Positions 1 through 7,156 of a DNA stretch of 64,000 nucleotides are shown here, in pieces. Within the stretch, counting starts at the first letter, position 1. Each line of letters starts with the position of its first letter. The notes under the pieces were generated by a model. It did not search any database. It was not told the origin of the DNA and worked only from the letters and a program-made list of their open reading frames with translations. Location of the stretch: positions 62,001 to 126,000 of the forward strand of contig JADZBH010000042.1 in assembly GCA_020852175.1 (NCBI GenBank). Direction: 5' to 3'. This DNA is from Bryobacterales bacterium (GTDB taxonomy: Bacteria; Acidobacteriota; Terriglobia; Bryobacterales; Bryobacteraceae). Both the position numbers and the translations under genes were made by a program.

Positions 1-66
1 GAGGCCGCGTGGCGCGCACGGCAGGGGTATCGTGGCGAGGTGGCGCCGGGACTCGACGCCCGGTAG
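1..66 (+). CDS. C-terminal end of an unidentified protein (partial)
   Basis: Frame 1 is open from the window edge and ends at a TAG at 64-66, giving about 21 residues that finish GEVAPGLDAR. It lies 24 nt before the next start codon. The fragment is too short to assign a family, and the frame could be open by chance in this GC-rich DNA. Confidence 0.3.
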   Translation, partial: EAAWRARQGYRGEVAPGLDAR

Positions 67-90
67 ACTCAACATAGTAGGTATTTCACC

Positions 91-534
91 ATGACACACC
101 GCTTCCCCGCCCTGATTCTCGCCGCTTTGACCATGACGGTGGCGCTGCCGGCCGCCGAACCCTGGACGGCCGCGGAACTGCTGCCGCCGGCGCAACTGGC
201 CCAGCGGCTGACGACGGGCGAAAAACCGCTGGTGATCTTCGTCGGCCCGCAGTATCTGTATCGCGCCAAGCACATCGCCGGTTCGCTCGACGGCGGCATG
301 GCAGCCAAGCCGGAAGGCATCGCGTCGTTGCTGGCGCTGGTGAAGGGCAAGGCTCCCGGCACGGAGATCATTCTCTATTGCGGCTGCTGCCCGATGAACG
401 TCTGCCCGAACATCCGGCCCGCGGTGAAGGCGCTGAAGAACGCGGGCTTCACGAAGGTGCGTCTGCTCGAGTTGCCCACGCGGCTGGCCCAGGATTGGAC
501 CGAAAAGGGCTATCCGGTGGCGTCGTCGCGCTGA
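91..534 (+). CDS. Exported rhodanese-like domain protein with a Cys cluster
   Basis: 147 residues. The first ~21 form a signal peptide (hydrophobic LILAALTMTVALPAA). The rest fits a single rhodanese-like domain: an early strand (PLVIFVG), a central HIAGS motif (as in rhodanese H-I-P-G-A/S), and the active-site strand IILYC. Rhodaneses move sulfur through a Cys persulfide; here the loop after Cys97 reads CGCCPMNVC, so four Cys (97, 99, 100, 105) sit together. That may mean metal or heme binding, or disulfide chemistry, rather than classic sulfurtransfer. It is convergent with the FAD oxidase at 541. No strong SD site is visible. The fold is fairly sure; the substrate is unknown. Confidence 0.75.
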   Translation: MTHRFPALILAALTMTVALPAAEPWTAAELLPPAQLAQRLTTGEKPLVIFVGPQYLYRAKHIAGSLDGGMAAKPEGIASLLALVKGKAPGTEIILYCGCCPMNVCPNIRPAVKALKNAGFTKVRLLELPTRLAQDWTEKGYPVASSR

Positions 535-540
535 GGCGTG

Positions 541-1998
541 TCAGATCTCGGTGGCGGCGCTCAGCGGGCGCTGGCGAATCTCGACGCACCCGCGTCCGGT
601 GGGCAGCACCTTGGCGGGATTCAACATGCAATCGGGATCGAACAGCCGCTTGAGCGCGGCCATCATGTCGAGCGAATCGGGCGGGAACTGCTGGGACATC
701 AATTCCATTTTTTCCATGCCCACGCCGTGCTCGCCGGTGATGGAACCGCCGGCCGAGATGCAGAATTCCAGAATCGCTTCGCCGGCGTGCTGAGCCTTTT
801 CTAGATCGCCCGGCTTGCGCATGTCGAACAGGATGATGGGGTGCAGGTTTCCGTCGCCGGCATGGAAGATGTTCGAGATGGTGAGGCCGAAGCGGGCCGA
901 GGTTTCGCGAATGAAGTCAAGCGCGGCGGGAATCTTCGTCCGCGGCACCACGCCGTCCTGCACATAGTAGAACGGGCTGACGCGGCCCACGGCGCCGAAG
1001 GCGTTCTTGCGGCCCTTCCACAGCAGGTCGCGTTCCTCGGCCGAGCGGGCAACGCGGAACTCGCGCGCGCCGCACGCGCCGCATACCTCGCGAATCTGTC
1101 CGGCCTGCTCCTCCACCTGCTCGCGCAGCCCTTCCAACTCGATCAGCAGCACGGCTTCGGCGTCCAGCGGGAAGCCCGCGTGCGTCGCCTCCTCCACCAT
1201 CCGCAGCATGACGCCGTCGAGCATCTCCACGGCGACGGGCGTGATGGCGCGCGCCGTGATGCCGGAGACGGCCTGGCCGCAGGCGATGGCCGAATCAAAA
1301 ATCACCAAAATTGTTTTCACCGCCTCCGGCATGCGCATCAGCCGAACGGTGACCTCGGTGATGAACGCCATGGTTCCTTCCGAGCCCGTGAACAGGCCGG
1401 TGAGATCGTAGCCCGGCGCGTCGGTGGCTTTGCCGCCCGTACGGACGATGGCGCCATCGGCGAGCACCAGCTCGACGCCGGTCACGTGGTTCGTCGTCAC
1501 GCCATAGGCGAGCGTGTGCGGTCCGCCCGCGTTTTCGGCGACGTTGCCGCCGATGGTGCAGGCCCGCTGCGAAGAAGGGTCGGGCGCGTAGAAGAAACGG
1601 TCGCGCGCCACGGCGTTCGACATTTCCAGATTCACGACGCCCGGCTGCACGCGCATGCGCTCATTGGGCAGGTCGATTTCGAGAATGCGGTTCATGCGGG
1701 CGAAGGCGATCATCAGGCCGCCGCGCCGGGGAATGGCCCCGCCGGAAAGCCCCGTGCCCGCACCGCGTCCTGTTATGGGCAGGCCATGGCGCACGGCGGC
1801 GCGCACCAATCGCGAAACCTGCTCCGCGCTGGAGGGGAAAACAACCATCTCCGGCCGCGCCTTGTCCACTCCGCCGTCGTACTCATAAAGCACCAGGTCC
1901 TCGGGCCGCGTAAGCGCGTGGCGAGACCCGACAATGGAAGCGAGTTCGTCGCGCGCGGCGCCGTCGAGCGCGGGCGTGGAGGCGGGAGATGGGGCCAC
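541..1998 (-). CDS. glcD: FAD-linked oxidase, glycolate/D-lactate dehydrogenase GlcD type
   Basis: 485 residues from a GTG start at 1998. An upstream in-frame ATG at 2037 would overlap the -10 element, so I prefer the GTG. The family oxidises 2-hydroxy acids such as glycolate or D-lactate with FAD. The N-terminal PCMH-type FAD-binding domain shows GRGAGTGLSGGA (about residues 78-89) and TIGGNVAENAGG. The C-terminal FAD-oxidase domain shows FHAGDGNLHP and the ending GSITGEHGVGMEK, both typical of GlcD/DLD. The usual partners GlcE and GlcF (FAD and Fe-S subunits) are not adjacent, so it may act with distant partners or as a one-subunit dehydrogenase. It is transcribed divergently from the M28 peptidase. 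Confidence 0.88.
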   Translation of the reverse strand: MAPSPASTPALDGAARDELASIVGSRHALTRPEDLVLYEYDGGVDKARPEMVVFPSSAEQVSRLVRAAVRHGLPITGRGAGTGLSGGAIPRRGGLMIAFARMNRILEIDLPNERMRVQPGVVNLEMSNAVARDRFFYAPDPSSQRACTIGGNVAENAGGPHTLAYGVTTNHVTGVELVLADGAIVRTGGKATDAPGYDLTGLFTGSEGTMAFITEVTVRLMRMPEAVKTILVIFDSAIACGQAVSGITARAITPVAVEMLDGVMLRMVEEATHAGFPLDAEAVLLIELEGLREQVEEQAGQIREVCGACGAREFRVARSAEERDLLWKGRKNAFGAVGRVSPFYYVQDGVVPRTKIPAALDFIRETSARFGLTISNIFHAGDGNLHPIILFDMRKPGDLEKAQHAGEAILEFCISAGGSITGEHGVGMEKMELMSQQFPPDSLDMMAALKRLFDPDCMLNPAKVLPTGRGCVEIRQRPLSAATEI

Positions 1999-2004
1999 GA
2001 GGGG

Positions 2005-2010
2005 ATTGTA
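2005..2010 (-). promoter_or_regulatory. -10 element TACAAT for the FAD oxidase (leaderless)
   Basis: On the minus strand TACAAT is followed by 6 nt and then the GTG start at 1998. A transcript starting the usual ~7 nt after the -10 would begin at the start codon itself. No SD-like sequence fits between them. Confidence 0.6.
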
Positions 2011-2039
2011 ACAGCCGGGCGCGGGGCGAGCCCTCATGC

Positions 2040-2045
2040 TACCCT
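2040..2045 (+). promoter_or_regulatory. -10 element TACCCT for the M28 peptidase (leaderless)
   Basis: TACCCT ends 6 nt before the ATG at 2052, and there is no SD site. With the opposite TACAAT at 2005-2010 it forms a compact divergent promoter pair. Confidence 0.55.
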
Positions 2046-2051
2046 GCGCCC

Positions 2052-3677
2052 ATGCGAATTCTTGCAGGTTTGCTGCTGGCCGGTGCGCTGTGGGCGCAAA
2101 ACCGCGCGCCGGAAATTGAGTCGATCAAACGGGACGAGATGAAGGCCGACCTGTTCTTTCTCGCCTCCGACGAGATGCGCGGCCGACTGACAAACACGCC
2201 TGAATACCGCCTTGCGGCCGAGTGGATTCTCTCGCGCTTCCGGCGACTGGGCCTGGCCCCGGCGGGCGAGGCGGGCGAGTACACGCAGGAGTTCGAACTC
2301 GTCTATGGACGCCTGGGAGAGGGAAACCGTTTGAGCGTGGGTCCGCGCGATGCCCGCCGCGCGGCGCGGCTGCGCGACGAGTTTTCGCCCGTGCTGCCAT
2401 CGGCCAACGGCGAGGTGCGCGCGCAGGCTGTGTTCGTGGGCTTTGGCGTGACGGCTCCGGAATGGAATTGGGACGACTACCGCGGCGCCGACGTGAAGGG
2501 GAAGATCGTGATCGTGCTGGAAGGCGACCCGCGGGAAGAGGACCCGAAGAGTGTCTTTGAAGGGTTGGTCACGTCGGAGTACGCCAGCGCGTGGCGCAAG
2601 ATCATGATCGCGCAGGAGCATGGCGCGGCGGGCGTGCTGCTGGCGCCCGGCGATGGCCCGGGCGGACGCAAGCGCTCCTTCGCCACGCTCGCCGGAGGGG
2701 ACTGGCCCTCCAAGCCGCCCCGGATCGAACGCTACGATCTGGCCTCCCGCGTGAATCAGGTCCGGATTCCGGCTCTGCGCATCGCCGAGCCGCTGGCCGC
2801 GCAGATTCTGGGCCAGCCGCTGGCCCCGCTGCGGGAAACGGCCAACCGGCAGGGCGGTGCGGCGCTGGCCTCGGGGAGGGAGGAGGTGGACATGGCTGCC
2901 GCGGTGACGCGCACCACCATCGTCGAGCGCAACCTGTTGGCCAAGATCGAAGGCTCCGGCCCTCAGCGAAAAGACGAGGCCGTCATCATCTCCGCGCATC
3001 ACGATCATGATGGCGCCGACGAGAGCCAGGTGCTTAACGGCGCCGACGACAACGGCTCGGGCACGGTGGCGCTGCTCGATATCGCCGAAGCCTACGCGGC
3101 GGCGGCGCGCGGAGGCAAGCGCCCCGAGCGTACGGTGATTTTCGCGTTGTGGGGATCGGAGGAGCGGGGTTTGCTGGGATCCTATGCGTGGCTGCAACAC
3201 CCGCTCTGGCCGCTCGACAAAACGGTGGCGGCGCTGAACATGGATATGATCGGGCGCAGCGAGGAGGTGCCCGAAAATGGCGGCCGCCGCTTCTTCGGTT
3301 TGAAACCGCAGACGGCCGCGGCCAACGCCAACAGCGTGCACATCATGGGCTACAGCTTCACGCCCGCGCTGGCCGCCGTTGTGAAGCAGGCCAACCGCGA
3401 GATCGATCTGACGCTGCGGCTGGACTACGACAACACGCGCAGCAACCTGGTGCGGCGCAGTGACCAGTGGCCCTTTCTCAAAGGCAATGTGCCGGCTCTG
3501 TTCTTCCACACCGGACTGCATCCGGATTACCACCGCATGGGCGACCGTCCGGAAAAGATCGAATACGCGAAGATGGAGCGCATCGCACGGCTGGTGTACC
3601 AGACAAGCTGGGACCTGGCCAACGCGGCGGGCAGGCCGGGCATGGCCGTGCCGCGCGTGATTCCGCCGGAGCCGTAA
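2052..3677 (+). CDS. Exported M28-family zinc aminopeptidase with PA domain
   Basis: 541 residues. The start at 2052 gives a clean signal peptide (MRILAGLLLAGALWAQ); a longer frame from 1989 would lack one. The middle part has a PA-like insert (VFVGFGVTAPEWNWDDY then VKGKIVIVLEGDP). The catalytic M28 domain carries the co-catalytic zinc set: SAHHDHDG (His), NGADDNGSG (bridging Asp), GSEERGLLGS (general-base Glu and ligand Glu), NMDMIGR (Asp), and a late FFHTGLHPDYH (His). Such enzymes trim N-terminal residues from peptides in the periplasm or outside the cell. It is convergent with the TlpA gene 4 nt downstream. Family assignment is strong; peptide specificity is unknown. Confidence 0.92.
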   Translation: MRILAGLLLAGALWAQNRAPEIESIKRDEMKADLFFLASDEMRGRLTNTPEYRLAAEWILSRFRRLGLAPAGEAGEYTQEFELVYGRLGEGNRLSVGPRDARRAARLRDEFSPVLPSANGEVRAQAVFVGFGVTAPEWNWDDYRGADVKGKIVIVLEGDPREEDPKSVFEGLVTSEYASAWRKIMIAQEHGAAGVLLAPGDGPGGRKRSFATLAGGDWPSKPPRIERYDLASRVNQVRIPALRIAEPLAAQILGQPLAPLRETANRQGGAALASGREEVDMAAAVTRTTIVERNLLAKIEGSGPQRKDEAVIISAHHDHDGADESQVLNGADDNGSGTVALLDIAEAYAAAARGGKRPERTVIFALWGSEERGLLGSYAWLQHPLWPLDKTVAALNMDMIGRSEEVPENGGRRFFGLKPQTAAANANSVHIMGYSFTPALAAVVKQANREIDLTLRLDYDNTRSNLVRRSDQWPFLKGNVPALFFHTGLHPDYHRMGDRPEKIEYAKMERIARLVYQTSWDLANAAGRPGMAVPRVIPPEP

Positions 3678-3681
3678 GCGG

Positions 3682-4203
3682 CTACAGCTGCCCCTCGATG
3701 AAGCTCGCCAGGTTCGGGTCGGCCCAGTTCGTGCCGCCGATGATCTTCTGAACCACCTTGCCTTCGCGGTTGATCACATAGCTTTCCGGATAGACATAGG
3801 TGCCGAAGCTGTCGCTGATCCCGGCTTCCGGATCCCGCGTGGTGAGGAAGCTCACGTCGAAGCGCCGCAGGAAGTTCTCATAGTTCTTCTGCGACTTATC
3901 CACGGAGATGCCCAGCACAACCACGCCCTTGTCGCGGTACTGGTTGGCGAAGGCGACCATCGAGGGAGTCTCCTGCACGCAGGGCGGACACCATGTGGCC
4001 CAGAAGTTCACGATCAGCACCTTGCCGCCGAACTGCGTGGGCGTGACCGTCAACCCGTTGTCGGCGCGGACGCTGAAATCGGGTGCGCGGTCGCCGCGCT
4101 GGATCACGCGGTCGCGCAACGAATCGGCGACCGCCGCCGTGAGCGCGAGTAACGAAATCGCCAGAATGCCCGTCAATATGCGGTCATGCTTACCGTTTGC
4201 CAT
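3682..4203 (-). CDS. TlpA/ResA-like membrane-anchored thioredoxin
   Basis: 173 residues from the ATG at 4203 (another ATG lies at 4215). An N-terminal membrane anchor (ILTGILAISLLALTAAVA) is followed by an AhpC/TSA-Redoxin thioredoxin fold with NFWATWCPPCVQETPS. The redox pair is Cys72/Cys75 in a CPPC motif, as in TlpA, ResA and CcmG. It later has TTRDPEAGISDSFGTYVYPE, where Tyr-Pro supplies the cis-Pro. Such proteins reduce disulfides on the outer face of the membrane, often for cytochrome c maturation. No ccm or res genes are nearby. It is divergent from the pterin cluster, with 62 nt between the starts. Confidence 0.88.
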   Translation of the reverse strand: MANGKHDRILTGILAISLLALTAAVADSLRDRVIQRGDRAPDFSVRADNGLTVTPTQFGGKVLIVNFWATWCPPCVQETPSMVAFANQYRDKGVVVLGISVDKSQKNYENFLRRFDVSFLTTRDPEAGISDSFGTYVYPESYVINREGKVVQKIIGGTNWADPNLASFIEGQL

Positions 4204-4265
4204 GGACAATATCATTTTAGCTGGAATCCAACCGGACGGTTCGTCATCTAATTGGTAGTGGGAGC

Positions 4266-4691
4266 ATGCTGATCACGCGCAAAGCCGGGTTTTCCGCCTC
4301 GCACTTCACCGCGCGGCCCGACTGGAGCGCCGGACGCAACGCCGAGGTGTATGGCGAATCGGCGAACCTGCACGGCCATGGACACAACTATGAACTCGAA
4401 GTGACGCTAAGCGGCGAACCCGATCCGGTCACGGGCATGGTGATGGACCTGAAGGAGCTGAAGCGGATTCTGAACGAAGAGGTGATTCTGCCGTTCGATC
4501 ACCGGCATTTGAATCACGAGGTTCCGCCGTTTGACCGCGTGGTGCCCACCACGGAGAACGTGGCGCGTGAAATCTGGCGGCGCCTGGCGCGGCGGTTCCC
4601 CGACGGCCCCGAGGGCGTGAAGTTGCACAACGTACGCTTGTGGGAAACCTCCGACGTGTACGTGGACTACGGCGGCGAGGACGAAGGATGA
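4266..4691 (+). CDS. 6-pyruvoyl-tetrahydropterin synthase/QueD-family paralogue lacking the catalytic Cys
   Basis: 141 residues of the T-fold PTPS/QueD family. The zinc ligands are present: His13 in FSASHF, and the two His of HGHNY. The family's catalytic Cys lies six residues before the first His of that pair (GKCNNPYGHGH in the next gene); here the aligned segment is GESANLHGHGH, so the position is Ser, preceded by Glu. The Asp-His of the catalytic relay is likely FDHRHLNH. The TGMVMDLKELK and PTTENVA motifs are family hallmarks. It may be a Glu-dependent variant, a cleavage enzyme like the bacterial folate-bypass PTPS group, or a non-catalytic partner. Its 3' end overlaps the next gene by 4 nt (ATGA). 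Confidence 0.85.
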   Translation: MLITRKAGFSASHFTARPDWSAGRNAEVYGESANLHGHGHNYELEVTLSGEPDPVTGMVMDLKELKRILNEEVILPFDHRHLNHEVPPFDRVVPTTENVAREIWRRLARRFPDGPEGVKLHNVRLWETSDVYVDYGGEDEG

Positions 4692-5101
4692 GGCTGACCA
4701 GGCGTTACCGGTTTGCCGCTTCGCACCGCCTGCATGCGCCCTCGTTAAGCGAGGAAGCCAACCGCGAGCTCTACGGCAAATGCAACAACCCCTACGGCCA
4801 CGGGCACGATTTCATACTTGAAGTGCGTGTGCGCGGAGCCGCGGATGAAGAGACGGGGCTGGTGATCGGCCAGCAAGAACTCGACGCGCTGGTGCGGCGG
4901 ACCGTGCTTGACGACTTTCACATGAAAGACCTGAATGCGCAGGTGGAAGCGTTCCGTCACGTGGTGCCGACATCGGAAAACGTGGCCAGGGAAGCGCGGC
5001 GGCGGTTGTGCGGCGCTTGGCGCGAGACGTTCGGCGCGGGTGGTCCGGCGCTGGATGCCGTGCGAATTCTGGAAACCGGGAAAAACGAGTTTGAAGCATA
5101 A
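4688..5101 (+). CDS. 6-pyruvoyl-tetrahydropterin synthase/6-carboxytetrahydropterin synthase
   Basis: 137 residues. The start ATG at 4688 sits inside the stop of the previous gene (ATGA), which implies translational coupling. It has the complete family set: ASHRLH (zinc His), GKCNNPYGHGHDF (catalytic Cys plus two zinc His, spaced C-x5-H-G-H as in pterin-forming PTPS enzymes rather than C-x3-H-G-H as in E. coli QueD), TGLVIGQQELD, and PTSENVA. The His of the Asp-His relay probably sits in DDFHMKDLN. It acts on 7,8-dihydroneopterin triphosphate, the product of FolE encoded next. No queC, queE or queF is adjacent, so a pterin product is at least as likely as queuosine. Confidence 0.85.
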   Translation: MRLTRRYRFAASHRLHAPSLSEEANRELYGKCNNPYGHGHDFILEVRVRGAADEETGLVIGQQELDALVRRTVLDDFHMKDLNAQVEAFRHVVPTSENVAREARRRLCGAWRETFGAGGPALDAVRILETGKNEFEA

Positions 5102-5110
5102 GGGGCGTAT

Positions 5111-5716
5111 ATGAGAAGGAATGCCGTGGTGAAGACGATCAGTCCGCTGAGGGAATGCGGCTCCATCGCCGAGGCCATGGAAAGCGTATTGAGGAATCTG
5201 GGCGAGGATCCGTCACGCGAAGGGCTGCTGCGAACGCCGGAACGCAGCGAAAAGGCGCTGAAGTTCCTGTTGAGCGGTTATGAGCAAAGCATCGAGAAGA
5301 TCGTCAACGGCGCGCTGTTCCAGGTGAAAACCGACGAGATGGTGATCGTGAAGGACATTGAGTTCTACAGCCTTTGCGAGCACCACATGCTGCCCTTCTT
5401 CGGCAAGATGCACGTGGCCTACCTGCCGAAGGATCGCGTGATCGGGCTCAGCAAGATTCCCCGCATCGTGGATGTCTTCGCGCGGCGCCTGCAGGTGCAG
5501 GAGCGTCTGACACAGCAGGTGGCCGGCGCGATCGAGCAGATCTGCGCTCCGCGCGGCGTCGGCGTCATCTGCGAGGCGCGCCACTTCTGCATGATGATGC
5601 GAGGCGTGCAGAAGCAAAACAGCTCCACCACCACCAGCGCCATGCGCGGGGCCTTCAAGCGGGCGCGCGAAACGCGGCAGGAGTTCCTCAGCCTGGTGCA
5701 CAAGAACCTGAGCTGA
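5111..5716 (+). CDS. folE: GTP cyclohydrolase I
   Basis: 201 residues, full length. It converts GTP to 7,8-dihydroneopterin triphosphate, the first step of folate and tetrahydropterin synthesis. Zinc-site and active-site motifs are intact: [20 protein letters not shown] (Cys and His ligands), [31 protein letters not shown] (second Cys) and [11 protein letters not shown]. An AAGGGG stretch about 6-10 nt before the ATG serves as the ribosome-binding site. It is the third gene of a PTPS-PTPS-FolE unit, with 9 nt between genes, which strongly ties the two paralogues to pterin metabolism. Confidence 0.95.
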   Translation: MRRNAVVKTISPLRECGSIAEAMESVLRNLGEDPSREGLLRTPERSEKALKFLLSGYEQSIEKIVNGALFQVKTDEMVIVKDIEFYSLCEHHMLPFFGKMHVAYLPKDRVIGLSKIPRIVDVFARRLQVQERLTQQVAGAIEQICAPRGVGVICEARHFCMMMRGVQKQNSSTTTSAMRGAFKRARETRQEFLSLVHKNLS

Positions 5717-5749
5717 GAATCAACCGCGCCCGCTCCGGCGCGCCTTCGC

Positions 5750-5755
5750 TACAAT
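5750..5755 (+). promoter_or_regulatory. -10 element TACAAT for the gene at 5763 (leaderless)
   Basis: TACAAT ends 7 nt before the ATG at 5763. An earlier in-frame ATG at 5754 overlaps the -10 itself and is therefore unlikely to be the start. Confidence 0.6.
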
Positions 5756-5762
5756 GAGGGAA

Positions 5763-6128
5763 ATGCCCTCCAACCATCGCGAGTTCGAGGCCGGTCCCGA
5801 TCCGTTCGGCCGGACCTGGAAGGTCCAATTCGTCTGGCTGCAAACCGGAATTTCAATCCGGCATGCCGACACCATCGACGTGAAGTTCGTGACCAACGAC
5901 GGCGACTACACCGATGAGAAGGTGATCGCGCTGCCGCATCCGCTTTTGCTCGAAGCCACGTCCAAGGCCGGCACGGCGTTGAGTGACACACTCTGCATGG
6001 GGATCGCGGGCAGCCATCTGCGCCGCATGGTGGAGACCGGCGAGGATATCGAAAAGCCGCTGGTGACGCTGACCGCGGCCGACATCGAGCGGGCGTTGTC
6101 CGGCGTGCCCGCCGCGGCCGCGCATTGA
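5763..6128 (+). CDS. Conserved-looking protein of unknown function
   Basis: 121 residues, soluble, with no signal peptide. I do not recognise the family. Visible features are a strand-rich first half (TWKVQFVWLQTGISIRHADT), an acidic NDGDYTDEK turn, and a helical C-terminus with HLRRMVETGEDIEKPL. A single Cys lies in TLCMGIAGSH. It precedes the Hfq-like gene by 25 nt on the same strand and probably shares its transcript. Codon use resembles its neighbours. Confidence 0.7.
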   Translation: MPSNHREFEAGPDPFGRTWKVQFVWLQTGISIRHADTIDVKFVTNDGDYTDEKVIALPHPLLLEATSKAGTALSDTLCMGIAGSHLRRMVETGEDIEKPLVTLTAADIERALSGVPAAAAH

Positions 6129-6153
6129 GGAACCAGGATCGAGGTACGAACTG

Positions 6154-6459
6154 ATGGAAATGGTACGAAAGACGTTGCGCCCCCCGTTGAAGCGCGCCGC
6201 CGAAGCCGCTCCGGAACGGAAACCGCAAGGTGAGAAGCCCAAGGCGGCGCCCAACGAGCACACCAACGCCGAGAACTTTTATTACGCCAAGCAGATTCAG
6301 CAGAAGACGCCGATGGTGGTGCTGCTGAAGGGCGGCGAAGAGGTGCGCGGACGCATCGAGTGGTATGACAAGCACGCCATCCGCGTCGCGCGCGACGAGG
6401 AACCGGCGGTGATGATCTACAAAGCCGGCATCCGCATGCTGTACAAGGACGAGAAGTAG
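6154..6459 (+). CDS. hfq: Divergent Hfq-like Sm-fold RNA chaperone
   Basis: 101 residues. A basic, Pro-rich N-terminal extension of ~40 residues is followed by an Sm fold. The Sm1-like part, PMVVLLKGGEEVRGRIEWYD, parallels the Hfq strand pattern V-x-V-F-L-x-N-G-x-x-L-x-G-x-I-x-x-F-D. The Sm2-like part is AVMIYKAGIRMLYK, where classic Hfq has the Y-K-H signature; here it reads Y-K-A-G. The proximal-face Gln before the first helix is also not conserved (NAENF replaces the usual LQDPF). Hfq forms hexamers that pair small RNAs with mRNAs. Altered proximal-face residues suggest different RNA preference. A GAGGT site 9 nt before the ATG supports this start; a second ATG lies two codons later. Confidence 0.75.
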   Translation: MEMVRKTLRPPLKRAAEAAPERKPQGEKPKAAPNEHTNAENFYYAKQIQQKTPMVVLLKGGEEVRGRIEWYDKHAIRVARDEEPAVMIYKAGIRMLYKDEK

Positions 6460-6465
6460 AGCCGG

Positions 6466-6981
6466 CTACACGGCGCCGCGCTTGGCCAGGCGGTAAGCCC
6501 GGCGCTGCCCGGCCTGTTCGTAGCGGCGCAATTCATCCGGCGTTTCCGGCACCACGGGCGGCGGAATCACGCGCCTGCCCTCTCCGCCGATGGCGACAAA
6601 GGTCAGGTACGCCGAACTGACGTGCTGCACCACTCCGGTGCGCAGGTCTTCCACGAACACCTTGACGCCGACCTCCATCGAGGTGCGGAACACGCGATTC
6701 ACCGCCGACCGTAACGTGACCAACTGGCCGATGTGTACCGGGCGCAGAAACGTGAGCGAGTCGATGGAGGCCGTCACCACGGCGCACCGGGCGTGCCGCG
6801 ACGCGGCGATCGAGGCGGCCAGATCCACCCATTGCATGAGTTTGCCGCCGAACAACGTGCCCAGCGGATTGGCGTCGTTGGGCAGCGTGATCTCCGCGTA
6901 TTCGGAGTAGGAATCGCACACGCGGCGTCCCGGGCTGGCGCCATCCTGGGCTGGCATCGCGGAATCGTCGGAACCGGTCAC
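6466..6981 (-). CDS. Acyl-CoA thioesterase, hotdog fold (YciA/BACH type)
   Basis: 171 residues from a GTG at 6981 placed 6 nt after a TATCCT box; an internal ATG at 6957 is the alternative. The core is a hotdog thioesterase: NDANPLGTLFGGKLMQWVD contains the conserved Asn, GG and catalytic Asp of the YciA/acyl-CoA hydrolase group. It continues with SIDSLTFLRPVHIGQLV and VGVKVFVED. These enzymes hydrolyse acyl-CoA in the cytoplasm. The C-terminal ~40 residues (VVPETPDELRRYEQAGQRR) form the helical tail seen in this group. It is convergent with the Hfq-like gene, 6 nt away. Confidence 0.85.
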   Translation of the reverse strand: MTGSDDSAMPAQDGASPGRRVCDSYSEYAEITLPNDANPLGTLFGGKLMQWVDLAASIAASRHARCAVVTASIDSLTFLRPVHIGQLVTLRSAVNRVFRTSMEVGVKVFVEDLRTGVVQHVSSAYLTFVAIGGEGRRVIPPPVVPETPDELRRYEQAGQRRAYRLAKRGAV

Positions 6982-6987
6982 GCTCCC

Positions 6988-6993
6988 AGGATA
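6988..6993 (-). promoter_or_regulatory. -10 element TATCCT for the thioesterase (leaderless)
   Basis: On the minus strand TATCCT, then 6 nt (GGGAGC), then the GTG start at 6981. The GGGAG is too close to the start to act as a standard SD, so the transcript probably starts at or very near the GTG. Confidence 0.55.
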
Positions 6994-7156
6994 GCGGCAC
7001 AGAAGACCGAATGAGCCGCGCCCGGCGTTCGGTTGCGCTAGCATCTTTTGAGGAACACGCGCAAAACGGACGTGCCCGAAGCGGTCAACCTCGCCGAGCA
7101 CCTTCCCGGTTGGGCGCCGCTCCGGGCGGCCTTTGCGCTCCCGAGGAGATCTCCCC

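Noticed and set aside
4266..5716. Queuosine operon
   Set aside because: Two QueD-family genes with folE could suggest preQ0 synthesis, but queC, queE and queF are not present nearby and the Cys spacing fits pterin enzymes better.
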